From Carnobacterium_A antarcticum (GTDB lineage Bacteria > Bacillota > Bacilli > Lactobacillales > Carnobacteriaceae), in the NCBI RefSeq assembly GCF_042658365.1, contig NZ_JBHSQC010000022.1: a DNA stretch of 38,728 nt; one strand, 5' to 3'. The number at the start of each line of letters is the position of its first letter. Position 1 is the first letter of the stretch. The position numbers and the translations under genes were made by a program. This document shows, in pieces, positions 1 through 8,994 of this stretch. The notes beneath the pieces were generated by a model, which was given only the letters and a program-made list of their open reading frames with translations, had not been told where the DNA came from and did no database searches.

Positions 1-34
1 TTGCTAGCGAATAATTATTCACTTTGTTTCTGTT

Positions 35-55
35 GGTTTAACCCTTGGTTAAACC
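35..55 (-). other. rRNA leader hairpin
   Basis: A perfect inverted repeat (GGTTTAACC, 3-nt loop, GGTTAAACC) lies in the predicted rRNA leader, downstream of both leftward promoters. It could belong to the 16S processing or leader structure. The function is inferred from position only. Confidence 0.5.
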
Positions 56-83
56 ACCTTGCACATTTGGTTCGTTTTGCTTT

Positions 84-110
84 GTTCAGTTTTCAAAGGT
101 CTAATTTGGT
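84..110 (-). promoter_or_regulatory. rRNA leader conserved element (boxA-like)
   Basis: Read on the minus strand, this contains CTTTGAAAACTGAACAAAG, a sequence well known from Bacillus/Lactobacillales rRNA leaders and spacers that includes a boxA-like antitermination element. It starts just after the P2 start region, so the transcript heading off the left edge should be an rRNA operon. A close relative, with CTCTCAAAACTGAACAAAG, occurs at 37584-37605 in an ITS-like context. Confidence 0.65.
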
Positions 111-137
111 TGCTGTTGCCGTTTTGACAACTTCTAA

Positions 138-166
138 ATATTACCAGAAGCTGACTTACTTGTCAA
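138..166 (-). promoter_or_regulatory. rRNA operon promoter P2
   Basis: Minus-strand TTGACA (161-166), a 17-nt spacer and TAATAT (138-143), a near-consensus sigma-A promoter. It lies 85 bp downstream of a second promoter of the same orientation and is followed by a conserved rRNA leader element. The tandem arrangement is typical of rrn operons. Confidence 0.8.
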
Positions 167-222
167 CAACTTTTTTAAATTTGTTTTTCTCGTTGCTGCG
201 ATGTATCGCTGCGACATCTACT

Positions 223-251
223 AATATAACAGGTTCTCAAACTTCCGTCAA
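223..251 (-). promoter_or_regulatory. rRNA operon promoter P1
   Basis: Minus-strand TTGACG (246-251), a 17-nt spacer and TATATT (223-228). The DNA just upstream (252-290) is A/T rich and could act as an UP element. No gene is seen in 1-528; the open frame across 1-465 on the plus strand overlies these promoters and has no ribosome site. Confidence 0.75.
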
Positions 252-528
252 CAGTTTATTAAAAATAATTTCAACTTATAAAACAAATGCTAAACAAAAA
301 AGACATAGTTGTATGGTTATTTCCAAATTTCTCTGCCCTCCGATATCGAGACTAACAGCTTGCTCAGAACGTTTTTCATGTTCTTTTAAAGGCGATTTCC
401 TTAACGATCAATCCTCGTTTCCCGTGTATAAAAACTTGTTTCATACGTATATTTATACTCACTAATCGTTACTGCTTCTTTTTAGTCCTTCTTTTATAGA
501 AGAAAGTATTTTCTATACACAACATAAA

Positions 529-585
529 ATAAGAAAAGGATATGATCAAAGTTATCTAAATCAACTCTGTCCGTATCCTTCTTAT
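529..585 (-). terminator. probable terminator of the amidohydrolase-Opp operon
   Basis: A long imperfect inverted repeat (arms near 529-542 and 574-585, with an inner CAGAGTT/AACTTTG stem) lies just after the stop of the last gene in the operon. It is followed on the minus strand by a U-rich tract. The stem is A/U rich, so its strength is uncertain. Confidence 0.5.
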
Positions 586-598
586 GTATCTAACTTCT

Positions 599-1963
599 TT
601 ATTTAGCAAAATCATTCAGCAAGATAGCTATATGCTCTATTCCTTGGTAATAATCCGCTAATCGAATGGACTCGTTTGGTGCATGTGCTCTGGAATTTCC
701 CCAGCCGACCCCGCTGCTTAATATCGGCAATTTTAAATAGTGGTAAAAGTGGTACATCGGACCTGAACCAGCGCTGTTCGGCGAAAGAACGATTTCTGTA
801 TCTGATCCATAAGCTTTTTGAGCTGAATCAGTAACAGTCGCAACAAATGAATCGGTCATATCTGAACGAAAAGCATGCATGCCTTTGATTAATTCTAGTT
901 TCACATCTTGGAAACCATGATCATCCAGATGTTTACGCAAAACTTCGTAAATATGTTCTGGTTCTTGACCAGGCACCAGCCGACAATCAATTTTAGCAGC
1001 AGCAGCTTTTGGCAAAACCGTTTTGATACCCGGATCTGTATAGCCGCTCATTAACCCGCTAATAGTCAATGTTGGTTCAAAGACCAGAGCTTCACTAGGC
1101 GTCACTTCTTTATCTTTTGTAATCAGATCGCCTGTCAATCCATAAATATCTTTAGTTGCCGCTTCATTAAAAGGCAGTTGACTGACGATTTCCTTTTCCA
1201 GCGAAGTAGGAGGCGTGATATTATCATAAAAGCCTTTGACCACAATTTCATTGTCAACCGTACGCATCGTTGCTAGAGCTTGGACCAATCGCCAAGCCGC
1301 ATTGTCTACCACGGCTGCCATTGAAGAATGAATATCGACTTTGGCACTTTCAACAGATACATCAAAATAAGCAATGCCTTTAACCCCGGCTTCAATCACA
1401 AAACGTTCGTCTTTATCTTTACCGCCAAACTCCCAAATACAGGCATCAGCTGCAAATAAATCAGCATATTTTTCTAGGTATTTTTGTAAATTTGGACTGC
1501 CATTTTCTTCTTCGCCTTCGATTAAGAATTTAACATTACACGGCAAGCCGCCTTCTGTTTCCAATAAAGCCGAGAGGGCATTCAGACGAACCATAAAATT
1601 GGCTTTATTATCAGCTACTCCGCGAGCGTACAAAATACCATCGCGAACAGTTGGTTCAAAAGGCTCAGTTTCCCATTCGCCGATCGGATCTTCAGGTTGA
1701 ACATCATAATGGTTGTAAAACAACAATGTTTTAGCAGCGTTCCCATTTGAAGCGGCTTCAAAGTAACCATAGACCACTGGATGTCCTCCTAAGTCATCCA
1801 ACACTTGTACCGTTCCTCCTGTTTTTTCAATCATTTTTTTCACATATGCTACTGTTTCCGGGATTTGACGATGTTGGGTCGAAACAGATTGCAGGCGCAG
1901 ATAATCATAAAACTCTTCCATTCGTTCATCAGCTATTTTTCTAAAGGTTTCTTTGGTCGTCAT
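599..1963 (-). CDS. M20-family metallo-dipeptidase
   Basis: A cytoplasmic zinc peptidase of 454 aa, of the M20 ArgE/DapE/CPG2/dipeptidase type. Expected metal and catalytic residues are visible: H85 and D87 in NHYDVQP, D118 in ARGVADNKAN, E151/E152 in EGEEENGS, and a C-terminal His in SRAHAPNE. No signal peptide is seen, so it probably cleaves imported short peptides. The start is preceded by AGGAAGAG. It is the last gene of an eight-gene minus-strand operon, 127 nt after oppF. That is the longest gap in the operon, with no convincing promoter seen in it. The exact substrate cannot be read from the sequence; a carboxypeptidase-like or beta-Ala-Xaa dipeptidase activity remains possible. Confidence 0.85.
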   Translation of the reverse strand: MTTKETFRKIADERMEEFYDYLRLQSVSTQHRQIPETVAYVKKMIEKTGGTVQVLDDLGGHPVVYGYFEAASNGNAAKTLLFYNHYDVQPEDPIGEWETEPFEPTVRDGILYARGVADNKANFMVRLNALSALLETEGGLPCNVKFLIEGEEENGSPNLQKYLEKYADLFAADACIWEFGGKDKDERFVIEAGVKGIAYFDVSVESAKVDIHSSMAAVVDNAAWRLVQALATMRTVDNEIVVKGFYDNITPPTSLEKEIVSQLPFNEAATKDIYGLTGDLITKDKEVTPSEALVFEPTLTISGLMSGYTDPGIKTVLPKAAAAKIDCRLVPGQEPEHIYEVLRKHLDDHGFQDVKLELIKGMHAFRSDMTDSFVATVTDSAQKAYGSDTEIVLSPNSAGSGPMYHFYHYLKLPILSSGVGWGNSRAHAPNESIRLADYYQGIEHIAILLNDFAK

Positions 1964-2090
1964 CGGCTTCTCTTCCTTCCTGTCAGCTTTGGCAAATTAG
2001 ATCAATTGAACTTAAAGGCAAACCAGTTAACGTCAGCTGCATCAATACCGCTATTTTTTGGCTTTCCTTACCCTTTTTCCTTTAAATAGA

Positions 2091-3053
2091 TCAGGCCTGC
2101 TGCATTTTTTGCTGTTTCTTTTTCAAAAATGGAATTTCATCGATATGGCAATAGACATAGTGTTCTGGAGAAATTTCATGCAGTCCGACATTTGTTTCAT
2201 CCTCATATTCATGGTAAGTCGGATCATAAGCCATCCTCGAACGTTTTCGTTCTTCAATCGGATCGGGAGTAGGAATAGCCGACAACAATGATTCTGTGTA
2301 TGGATGCAGCGGAGCGTTGTATAAGTCGTCTGCCGGACCTAATTCTAAGATCCGACCATTATTCATCACCCCAATGCGATCGCTGATGTATTTTACCATC
2401 GACAAATCATGAGCAATAAACAGGTAGGTTAGATTTTTTTCGCGTTTTAATTTCTTTAACAAATTAACGACTTGTGCTTGAATTGAAACATCTAACGCAG
2501 ATATAGCTTCATCAGCAATAATAAATTTAGGACTGACAGCCAAAGCACGTGCAATCCCGACACGTTGGCATTGTCCGCCTGAAAATTCACGTGGATAGCG
2601 GGTCGCATACTCTCGGCTCAAACCCACCAAGTCCAATAACTCGTAAACCATCTCAGCGCGTTCTTTTTTATTTTTTGCTAAGCCGTAAACATCAATGCCG
2701 CCAGCAATGGTATCCATCACAGTCATTCTGGGGTTTAGCGAAGCGTATGGATCTTGAAAAACCATTTGAACGGATTTCCGAAATTCTAACAGTTGTTTTC
2801 GGTTTTTTATGTTATTGATTTCTTTCCCTTCAAAAAGAACTTCTCCGCCGGTAGCATCTAGCAATTTAGACAACATTTTTCCGGTGGTCGATTTTCCTGA
2901 ACCGGATTCTCCAACTAACCCAAATGTCTCGCCTTCATACAGATGAAAAGAAAGATCGTTTACTGCACGAACTTCATTCTTTTTATTGGCATTAAAATAC
3001 TGCTGCAAATTTTTGATCTCAAGAATTTTCTTTCGTTCAGGTATTGCTGCCAT
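2091..3053 (-). CDS. oppF: oligopeptide ABC importer ATPase, OppF/DppF type
   Basis: A nucleotide-binding subunit of a peptide importer, 320 aa. It has Walker A GESGSGKS (48-55), a signature written FSGGQCQRVGIARAL, Walker B FIIADEAISALD and the H-loop FIAHDLSMV. The C-terminal oligo_HPY extension, with NAPLHPYTESLLSAIP, is characteristic of OppD/OppF proteins. Its ATG follows the TAG stop of oppD directly, and its ribosome site GGAGGTGGGG sits inside the end of oppD, so translation is likely coupled. It should pair with OppD under the OppBC permease. The signature has Phe in place of the usual Leu, a common variant that does not suggest inactivity. Confidence 0.93.
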   Translation of the reverse strand: MAAIPERKKILEIKNLQQYFNANKKNEVRAVNDLSFHLYEGETFGLVGESGSGKSTTGKMLSKLLDATGGEVLFEGKEINNIKNRKQLLEFRKSVQMVFQDPYASLNPRMTVMDTIAGGIDVYGLAKNKKERAEMVYELLDLVGLSREYATRYPREFSGGQCQRVGIARALAVSPKFIIADEAISALDVSIQAQVVNLLKKLKREKNLTYLFIAHDLSMVKYISDRIGVMNNGRILELGPADDLYNAPLHPYTESLLSAIPTPDPIEERKRSRMAYDPTYHEYEDETNVGLHEISPEHYVYCHIDEIPFLKKKQQKMQQA

Positions 3054-4109
3054 CTACCCCACCTCCTGTTTTTTCAACTTAGCATACAATTCTTTGCGTC
3101 TCACGATTTCATTCGGCGGCGTTACAGCTGGTGCATCTGGATGCAACAGCCAAGTAGCGGCGAAATGAGTCGGTGAAACTTGAAAAACTGCTGGCTCTTC
3201 TTCGAAATCAATTTCTAATGCATATTCATTTCGCGGAGCAAAAGCATCGCCGATAGTTGGGTACAATAAGTTCGGCGGATTTCCCGGAATAGCATACAAG
3301 TCCGTCTCTGTAGTATCTAAGGTGGGCATCGAAGCCAACAGTCCCCAAGTATATGGGTGTTGCGGATTATAAAAAATTTCATCCACTGTTCCGGTTTCTA
3401 CGATTTTCCCAGCATACATAACCGCCACACGGTCGGCCATATTGGCAACAACACCTAAATCATGTGTGATAAAAACAATGGATGTATTGATTTTTTCTTT
3501 CAATTCATTCATTAAGTCAAGAATTTGAGATTGAATAGTCACATCCAATGCAGTGGTCGGCTCATCAGCAATCAAAACCTGCGGATTACAAGCCAAAGCC
3601 ATCGCAATCATGACTCGTTGACGCATTCCGCCAGAAAATTGATGCGGATAATGATGCATTCGGTTCTCTACATCTTTGATCCCAACTAAGTGCAGCAATT
3701 CTTTCACACGCTCAGATGCTGCAGCTGCATCAATTTTTTGATGTTCGATCAGCGGTTCAGCAATTTGTTTGCCAATCGTCATCGTTGGATTGAGCGAGGT
3801 CATCGGGTCCTGGAAAATCATTGCTATCTCTTTTCCTCTGACCTTTTGCATTTCTTTATCGGAAATAGACAACAAATCTTGATCACCGAATTGAATCGAC
3901 CCGCTTTTGAGCAGCGTGTTTTTCGGCGGCAATAACCGCATGATCGCTTTTGTGGAGACGGATTTTCCAGATCCAGATTCTCCTACGATCGCAAGTGTTT
4001 CTCCTTTGTACAAATCAAAGTTCACACCACGAACGGCGCTCACTTCTCCTTCAAATGTTTTAAACGAAATTGCTAAGTCTTTGACTTCCAGTATCTTTTC
4101 TTTTCCCAT
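3054..4109 (-). CDS. oppD: oligopeptide ABC importer ATPase, OppD/DppD type
   Basis: The second ATPase of the peptide importer, 351 aa from the chosen start (ATG at 4107-4109, read MGKEKILEVKDL), which has AGAGGTGG just upstream. The open frame continues to 4187, but that would overlap the end of oppA and add 26 residues with no ribosome site. Walker A GESGSGKS, Q-loop IFQDPMTSLNP, signature FSGGMRQRVMIAMAL, Walker B VLIADEPTTALD and H-loop ITHDLGVV are all present. The C-terminal part has the oligo_HPY region (YNPQHPYTWGLLASMP) seen in OppD/DppD. It lies 53 nt after oppA and abuts oppF. Confidence 0.93.
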   Translation of the reverse strand: MGKEKILEVKDLAISFKTFEGEVSAVRGVNFDLYKGETLAIVGESGSGKSVSTKAIMRLLPPKNTLLKSGSIQFGDQDLLSISDKEMQKVRGKEIAMIFQDPMTSLNPTMTIGKQIAEPLIEHQKIDAAAASERVKELLHLVGIKDVENRMHHYPHQFSGGMRQRVMIAMALACNPQVLIADEPTTALDVTIQSQILDLMNELKEKINTSIVFITHDLGVVANMADRVAVMYAGKIVETGTVDEIFYNPQHPYTWGLLASMPTLDTTETDLYAIPGNPPNLLYPTIGDAFAPRNEYALEIDFEEEPAVFQVSPTHFAATWLLHPDAPAVTPPNEIVRRKELYAKLKKQEVG

Positions 4110-4162
4110 CTCTCCACCTCTTCTCATTATTTTTAAAGTCTTTTTAAAACTGGCAGCTGCTC

Positions 4163-5806
4163 TTATTGAGCGCCTGATAATGTCCATTCGGATATGTCAG
4201 ACAAAGACCCTGCCCAAAATTCTTTCGCTCCTCCTGTTAATTCATTCCGCTTCACAGCAAACTGACTATCAGAATACAGCGGCAGAACATACATTTCTTT
4301 TTGCCATAAGACTTGAAATTCATTGTAAATTTCTTTACGTTCTTCAAATGTCGTAGCTTTTTTACCCGCTTCCAATAAAGCGTCACTTTCAGGATCGTTA
4401 TAGCTTGAATAATTAGAAGCACCATGAGAAGCAAAATACGTTGAAACATCCGGATCAACGGTAAATGCATAACCCATCAGCATTAAGTCGTATTCGCCTT
4501 TTTGAGCAAGTTCCAAGGTTGTTGGGAAATCATAGGTGGTTTGAACCACATTGAATCCCACTGCTTTTAGATCTTGTTCAATCAAATTCGCGTATTGTTC
4601 TCGAACTTTATTGCCAATCGGAACAACTAAGCGGATTTCTTGGCTCATATCAAAATCGGATTCAGCAATGAATGCTTTAGCTTTTTCTGGATCATACGGA
4701 GTGGGTTTTAAATCCTCGTTTTTATAAGGACTAGCCGATGTATAGGCACTTTCTAAAACTTCTCCTTCGCCTTTCAACAAACTATCCACAATTTGTTGGC
4801 GATTGATAGCATGCGCGATCGCTTGCCGAATGGAAGTATCTGCGAAAACATCATTGTTGAGTAACGCAAATTGTTCGGAATAACTTGGATTTGTATCCAC
4901 TGTTAGTTCATCGATTTCTTTCAAAATAGCGACATCTTGAATCGGAACGACTCCAATACCGCCGCCGGCATTAGCTTGAATGCCTCCCGACTGAAATTCA
5001 GTCACTAAATTGGTACCATTCATAATTCGAATAAAAAGCTGTTTGATTTCTGGAGCACCTTTGTAATACTCCTCATTGGCAACCAATTCTAAGTGATCGT
5101 CTTTTGCATAATCAACAAATTTGTAGCTTCCGCTTGTGACCGTCGGCTGCGTTACAAAATCAGCATTCGCTAACTCTTTTTTGGGAATATCTTTTAAAAT
5201 ATGCTTCGGTACAATGAAAATTTCAAAGCCTAAGATTTCTTTTAAATAGTTGGGATCCACCGGAGTTTTAGTTTTTAAGGTAACGGTCTTATCATCGACA
5301 GCTACCAAATTTGGCAGTTCGGTTAATCCGGCTTCACGTTTTCCAACATCATTTGTTCCTTCTAATGAAGAAACCGCCATTCCACGAACCGACTCCACTT
5401 CTGGATCGGCAATCAAATTATACGTAAAAACTACATCATCCGCCGTAATTGGCGTTCCATCAGTCCAAGCAGCTTTTTGGTTTAATTTGATCGTGTAATG
5501 TTGATTATCTTCTGTTTCGAAGCTGTCAGCCAATGCAGGTTCAAAAGTAAGTGGTTCAGGCATTTCTAATAAACCATCATAGAAAAAACGTTGCGTCCAA
5601 CGGCCAGAAACGCCGGGAGTGTTTAAAGGATTGAAACTATCGGGAGCATTGGTCAGCCCCATATAAAGAATATCTGAGGGTACTTTCTTAGATGCGTTAG
5701 CTTTTTTTTCAGAATCCACATTTGTACCACATGCTGCCAGCACCGACAGAATCATTAAATACCCTACCGCTAATTTCCACTTATTTACTAATTTACCTTC
5801 TTTCAT
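4163..5806 (-). CDS. oppA: oligopeptide-binding lipoprotein (SBP family 5), operon copy
   Basis: An extracellular, lipid-anchored solute-binding protein of about 547 aa from the ATG at 5804-5806; upstream in-frame ATGs (to 5833) lack a ribosome site, while this one has GGGG six nt before it. The signal has a basic start, a hydrophobic core and a lipobox VLAAC with Cys26. The SBP_bac_5 fold is evident (LADSFETEDNQ, DGTPITADDVVFTYNLI, a C-terminal YNEFQ...LPLYS segment). It sits between oppC and oppD, as in App/Dpp operons. It is very similar over its whole length to the orphan binding protein at 10486-12123, indicating duplication. The ligand is unknown; the peptidase neighbours suggest short peptides or N-acylated amino acids. 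Confidence 0.92.
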   Translation of the reverse strand: MKEGKLVNKWKLAVGYLMILSVLAACGTNVDSEKKANASKKVPSDILYMGLTNAPDSFNPLNTPGVSGRWTQRFFYDGLLEMPEPLTFEPALADSFETEDNQHYTIKLNQKAAWTDGTPITADDVVFTYNLIADPEVESVRGMAVSSLEGTNDVGKREAGLTELPNLVAVDDKTVTLKTKTPVDPNYLKEILGFEIFIVPKHILKDIPKKELANADFVTQPTVTSGSYKFVDYAKDDHLELVANEEYYKGAPEIKQLFIRIMNGTNLVTEFQSGGIQANAGGGIGVVPIQDVAILKEIDELTVDTNPSYSEQFALLNNDVFADTSIRQAIAHAINRQQIVDSLLKGEGEVLESAYTSASPYKNEDLKPTPYDPEKAKAFIAESDFDMSQEIRLVVPIGNKVREQYANLIEQDLKAVGFNVVQTTYDFPTTLELAQKGEYDLMLMGYAFTVDPDVSTYFASHGASNYSSYNDPESDALLEAGKKATTFEERKEIYNEFQVLWQKEMYVLPLYSDSQFAVKRNELTGGAKEFWAGSLSDISEWTLSGAQ

Positions 5807-5847
5807 ATTCATCCCCATTTCTTTTGGTTGCATCTGAATTGCTGCTT

Positions 5848-6774
5848 TTACTTCGTTTCACCTTCAACAGCGTCGCGAAGCCCGTCTCCAATAAAGTTGA
5901 TTGCTAAAACAGCGAGTAAAATCATGATGCCGGGCGGAACCCAGCGCCAAGGCTGATTAGCCAAAACCGTTAGCGATTGAGCATTTGACAACATATTTCC
6001 CCAGCTCGATGTCGGCGGGCGGACACCCATTCCTAAGAAACTGAGTGAAGCTTCCGTTAGAATCGAATTGGCGATCCCGAATGTGGCGTTAACCAAAATT
6101 GGAGAAAGTACATTCGGCAAAATTTGTTTAAATAAAATATGCGGAGTCGAATACCCCACTGAAACAGCTGCTTGAATAAAATCTGTGTCTTTGATCGACA
6201 ACACGCTTCCACGGACCAACCGGCACACCGTCGGCCAACCGAGTAACCCTAATACAATGGTCACTGTCCAAATGCTGGGACCAACCAAACTAACTAACAC
6301 TAAAATAACCATAAAATAGGGAAAAGACATAAATACTTCTGTGAGCCGCATGATAAAAGCATCCGTCATGCCGCCAAAGTAACCGGAAATCAACCCTAAA
6401 GTTGTCCCGATAGCGATATAAATCGCTACTGATCCTAATCCCACGATCAAGGAAACACGAGCACCATAGATTAAACGGCTAAAAACATCTCTTCCTACTT
6501 CATCTGTCCCTAACAAGAAGTCGCTATTCGGAGCAGTTTCAAAGAAACCGGTCGTTTCATAGGGCGAGTAATTTACGATCAAAGGTGCAAAAATAGCCAT
6601 TAAAATTACAAGACCAAAAACGAACAGACCGCCCATCGCTACTTTGTTCCGCATAAATCGTTTAGCAATAGTTTTGAGATAGCCTTCATCTTGAGATACC
6701 AGCATCCGTGCTTCTGCTTCTTGTTCAAGTTGTTCCATTTTCTTTGTCGAAACTAGGTTAAAATTTGCTGCCAT
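5848..6774 (-). CDS. oppC: peptide ABC importer permease, OppC/DppC type
   Basis: An integral membrane permease of 308 aa, starting at the ATG with tandem AGGAGAGGAG upstream (6772-6774, MAANFNLV). A longer reading from 6792 would need TTG and has a worse ribosome site. A cytoplasmic N-terminal stretch leads into RFMRNKVAMGGLFVFG, the start typical of the OppC N-terminal domain. An external loop with LLGTDEVGRDVFSRLIYGAR, several membrane helices and the coupling EAA-like region (EASLSFLGMGVRPPTSSWG) follow. It starts 14 nt after the oppB stop, so it is tightly linked, and should form the channel with OppB. Confidence 0.93.
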   Translation of the reverse strand: MAANFNLVSTKKMEQLEQEAEARMLVSQDEGYLKTIAKRFMRNKVAMGGLFVFGLVILMAIFAPLIVNYSPYETTGFFETAPNSDFLLGTDEVGRDVFSRLIYGARVSLIVGLGSVAIYIAIGTTLGLISGYFGGMTDAFIMRLTEVFMSFPYFMVILVLVSLVGPSIWTVTIVLGLLGWPTVCRLVRGSVLSIKDTDFIQAAVSVGYSTPHILFKQILPNVLSPILVNATFGIANSILTEASLSFLGMGVRPPTSSWGNMLSNAQSLTVLANQPWRWVPPGIMILLAVLAINFIGDGLRDAVEGETK

Positions 6775-6788
6775 TTTCTCCTCTCCTT

Positions 6789-7739
6789 TCAATCGTATTT
6801 TATTCTTGGATCCACAACAGCATAGAGAATATCTGTTGAGATATTAGCTACCATAACAGCAACAGCTGAAAGCAGCGTAATGGCCATTAGAACCGGATAA
6901 TCTCTGGAGTTGATCGAAGTGATCATTAGTTGACCTAGACCTGGCCATTGAAAAATTTGTTCGGTGACAACAGCTCCTCCAATCAACTTAGGAATATCCA
7001 TCCCGATAATAGTGATAATTGGAATCAATGCATTGCGAAGCCCGTGTTTCGTTAAAATATCTCTTGCCTTCAGACCTTTAGCAGTTGCTGTTCGTAAATA
7101 GTTTTCTCCCAAAACGTCGATCATACTGGAACGGACATACCGGATCATATTTCCCGAAATACTCGTTGCTAAGACAATTACTGGTAAAATCAAGTGTTGG
7201 ATTCTTTCCAATACTCCTCCATCACCGCCTAAAACTTGCATCCCGCCAGTTGGCAACCACGCTAACTGCAGTGAAAAAATATAGATCAATCCTAGACCTA
7301 AAAAGAAGTTTGGAACAGATACGCCTAAGAAAGAATTGCTTGTAATCAGATAATCCACCCAAGTATTCTTTTTAACAGCACTATAAATCCCTAATGGAAT
7401 AGCTACCAAATAGCCGACCACCAAACTAATGCCCATTAATTGGAGCGTTGGCGATACACGGCTGAAAAGGATAGCCGTCACCGGTTGTCTAGTCGAATAA
7501 GAAAAGCCCAAATTTCCTTGAAGCAAATTCGTGATCCATTTAATGTATTGAACGGGCAGCGGCTGATCTAATCCCAATGCCGCTTTAGTCGCTTCAATTT
7601 GCTCTGCCGTTGCATCTGGTGCAACATACAAGTCAACTGGATTTCCAGGTGCCAGATTAATAATAATAAAAGAAAAAATGGATACCATAAACAATACCGG
7701 TACAGCAATTATTAATCTTTTTAGTATATATTTTTTCAT
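6789..7739 (-). CDS. oppB: peptide ABC importer permease, OppB/DppB type
   Basis: An integral membrane permease of 316 aa. The N-terminus MKKYILKRLIIAVPVLFMVS is the first helix typical of OppB/DppB. NLAPGNPVDLY and the loop LGLDQPLPVQYIKWITNLLQ follow, then further helices and the EAA-type motif around RTATAKGLKARDILTKHGLR. The C-terminus DILYAVVDPRIKYD is characteristic of the family. AAAGGAGGT precedes the ATG at good spacing. It is the first transporter gene of the operon, 28 nt after the second amidohydrolase, so enzyme and importer are likely made from one transcript. Confidence 0.94.
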   Translation of the reverse strand: MKKYILKRLIIAVPVLFMVSIFSFIIINLAPGNPVDLYVAPDATAEQIEATKAALGLDQPLPVQYIKWITNLLQGNLGFSYSTRQPVTAILFSRVSPTLQLMGISLVVGYLVAIPLGIYSAVKKNTWVDYLITSNSFLGVSVPNFFLGLGLIYIFSLQLAWLPTGGMQVLGGDGGVLERIQHLILPVIVLATSISGNMIRYVRSSMIDVLGENYLRTATAKGLKARDILTKHGLRNALIPIITIIGMDIPKLIGGAVVTEQIFQWPGLGQLMITSINSRDYPVLMAITLLSAVAVMVANISTDILYAVVDPRIKYD

Positions 7740-7767
7740 AAAAGGACCTCCTTTTGTTTCTGATTGC

Positions 7768-8964
7768 TCAATCAGCTGTCTTTAATAAGTAATCCTCTGC
7801 AATAGCTAAAAAAGCTTCTCCAGAACGCAATAATGCTGTTTCATCAATTTTAAACTTCGGATGATGATGAGGATAATTCGCCCCAATCGCTTCATTTTTA
7901 GCACCTACATAAAAGAATGTACCCGGTTTTTCTTGTAAGTAATAAGCAAAATCTTCGCCGCCCATCCCTGACTCAACTTCAGAAACTTCAGCTTCTCCAA
8001 ACTTTTCTTGCATCACTTTCGTCAATCGTTTGGTTTCCAGCGGCGTATTCATAATGGATGGGTATCCCCTAGTGTAGCGAATTTCAACAGACCCTTGATT
8101 AACCGCAGCAATGCTTTGGCTCATTTGCTTGACTTGCGTTTCCATTAAATCGCGGATTTCTGGATTTAATGTCCGAATCGTACCTCGCAATACAGCTTTA
8201 TCCGCAATAATGTTATTGGCTTCCCCACCTGCTTGAAAGCCTGAAAAAGTTAATACTGCAGGCTGTACAGGATCGACTTGACGGCTGACCAGCGTTTGCA
8301 AAGTCGTCACGATTTGCGTCCCGATCATAACTGAATCAACAGTAGTATGAGGAGCCGCACCATGTCCGCCTTTTCCTTGGATCTGCATTTGGAAAGAATC
8401 GGATCCGGCTGAACCATAAGATTGACAATAAGCAATTTTTCCTGCTTCTAAATCAGACATGACATGAATGCCGAAAACATAATCGACCCCCATCAAACAA
8501 CCTGCTTCAATCATGCTCTTTGCTCCGCCTGGGACGACTTCTTCCGCGTTTTGGTGCAGCAAGACTACATTTCCATGTAAATCGGCTTTATTTTTGTTCA
8601 AAACTTTTGCGACACTTAAGAGCGAAGCGGTATGTCCATCATGTCCGCATGCATGCATGATGCCTGGATTTTTCGACTGGAAAGGAACATCCGTTTCTTC
8701 ATGGATTCGCAAAGCATCGAAGTCTGCTCGAAAAGCAATCGTCGGGCCTGGTTGATCTCCATAAATTTTAGCAACAATTCCATATCCATTGCCTACATTT
8801 GTTTGGATATCTTCAATTCCCATCTGCTGCAATTGCGCTACAATAAAAGCCGCTGTTTGCTTTTCTTCATAAGACGGTTCCGGGTATTCATGTAGGTGCC
8901 GTCTCCAAGCGACGGTTTCATCAAAATTCGCTTTTAGTTCTTCTGTCCATTTTTCATAACTCAT
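7768..8964 (-). CDS. M20D amidohydrolase / N-acyl-amino-acid hydrolase, paralogue 2
   Basis: A cytoplasmic M20D metallo-amidohydrolase (aminoacylase, hippurate hydrolase or IAA-amino-acid hydrolase type), 398 aa from the ATG at 8962-8964. GAGGAG lies 8 nt upstream of that codon; the longer frame to 8973 uses GTG with no spacing. Metal and catalytic residues fit the family: C106 and H108 in HACGHDGHT, E141/E142 in NAEEVVPGG, H167 in GIHVM, and a C-terminal His in YPHHHPKF. A GKGGHGAAPH dimerisation/lid segment is also present. The family removes acyl groups from N-acyl amino acids. It is adjacent to a second, clearly homologous copy and upstream of a peptide importer. Confidence 0.9.
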   Translation of the reverse strand: MSYEKWTEELKANFDETVAWRRHLHEYPEPSYEEKQTAAFIVAQLQQMGIEDIQTNVGNGYGIVAKIYGDQPGPTIAFRADFDALRIHEETDVPFQSKNPGIMHACGHDGHTASLLSVAKVLNKNKADLHGNVVLLHQNAEEVVPGGAKSMIEAGCLMGVDYVFGIHVMSDLEAGKIAYCQSYGSAGSDSFQMQIQGKGGHGAAPHTTVDSVMIGTQIVTTLQTLVSRQVDPVQPAVLTFSGFQAGGEANNIIADKAVLRGTIRTLNPEIRDLMETQVKQMSQSIAAVNQGSVEIRYTRGYPSIMNTPLETKRLTKVMQEKFGEAEVSEVESGMGGEDFAYYLQEKPGTFFYVGAKNEAIGANYPHHHPKFKIDETALLRSGEAFLAIAEDYLLKTAD

Positions 8965-8994
8965 TCCATCCACTCCTCACAAATTAAGTTGCAA

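Noticed and set aside
1..465. Open frame of 154 codons on the plus strand
   Set aside because: No ribosome site, Cys/Ser-rich composition unlike a real protein, and it lies over leftward rRNA promoters and leader.
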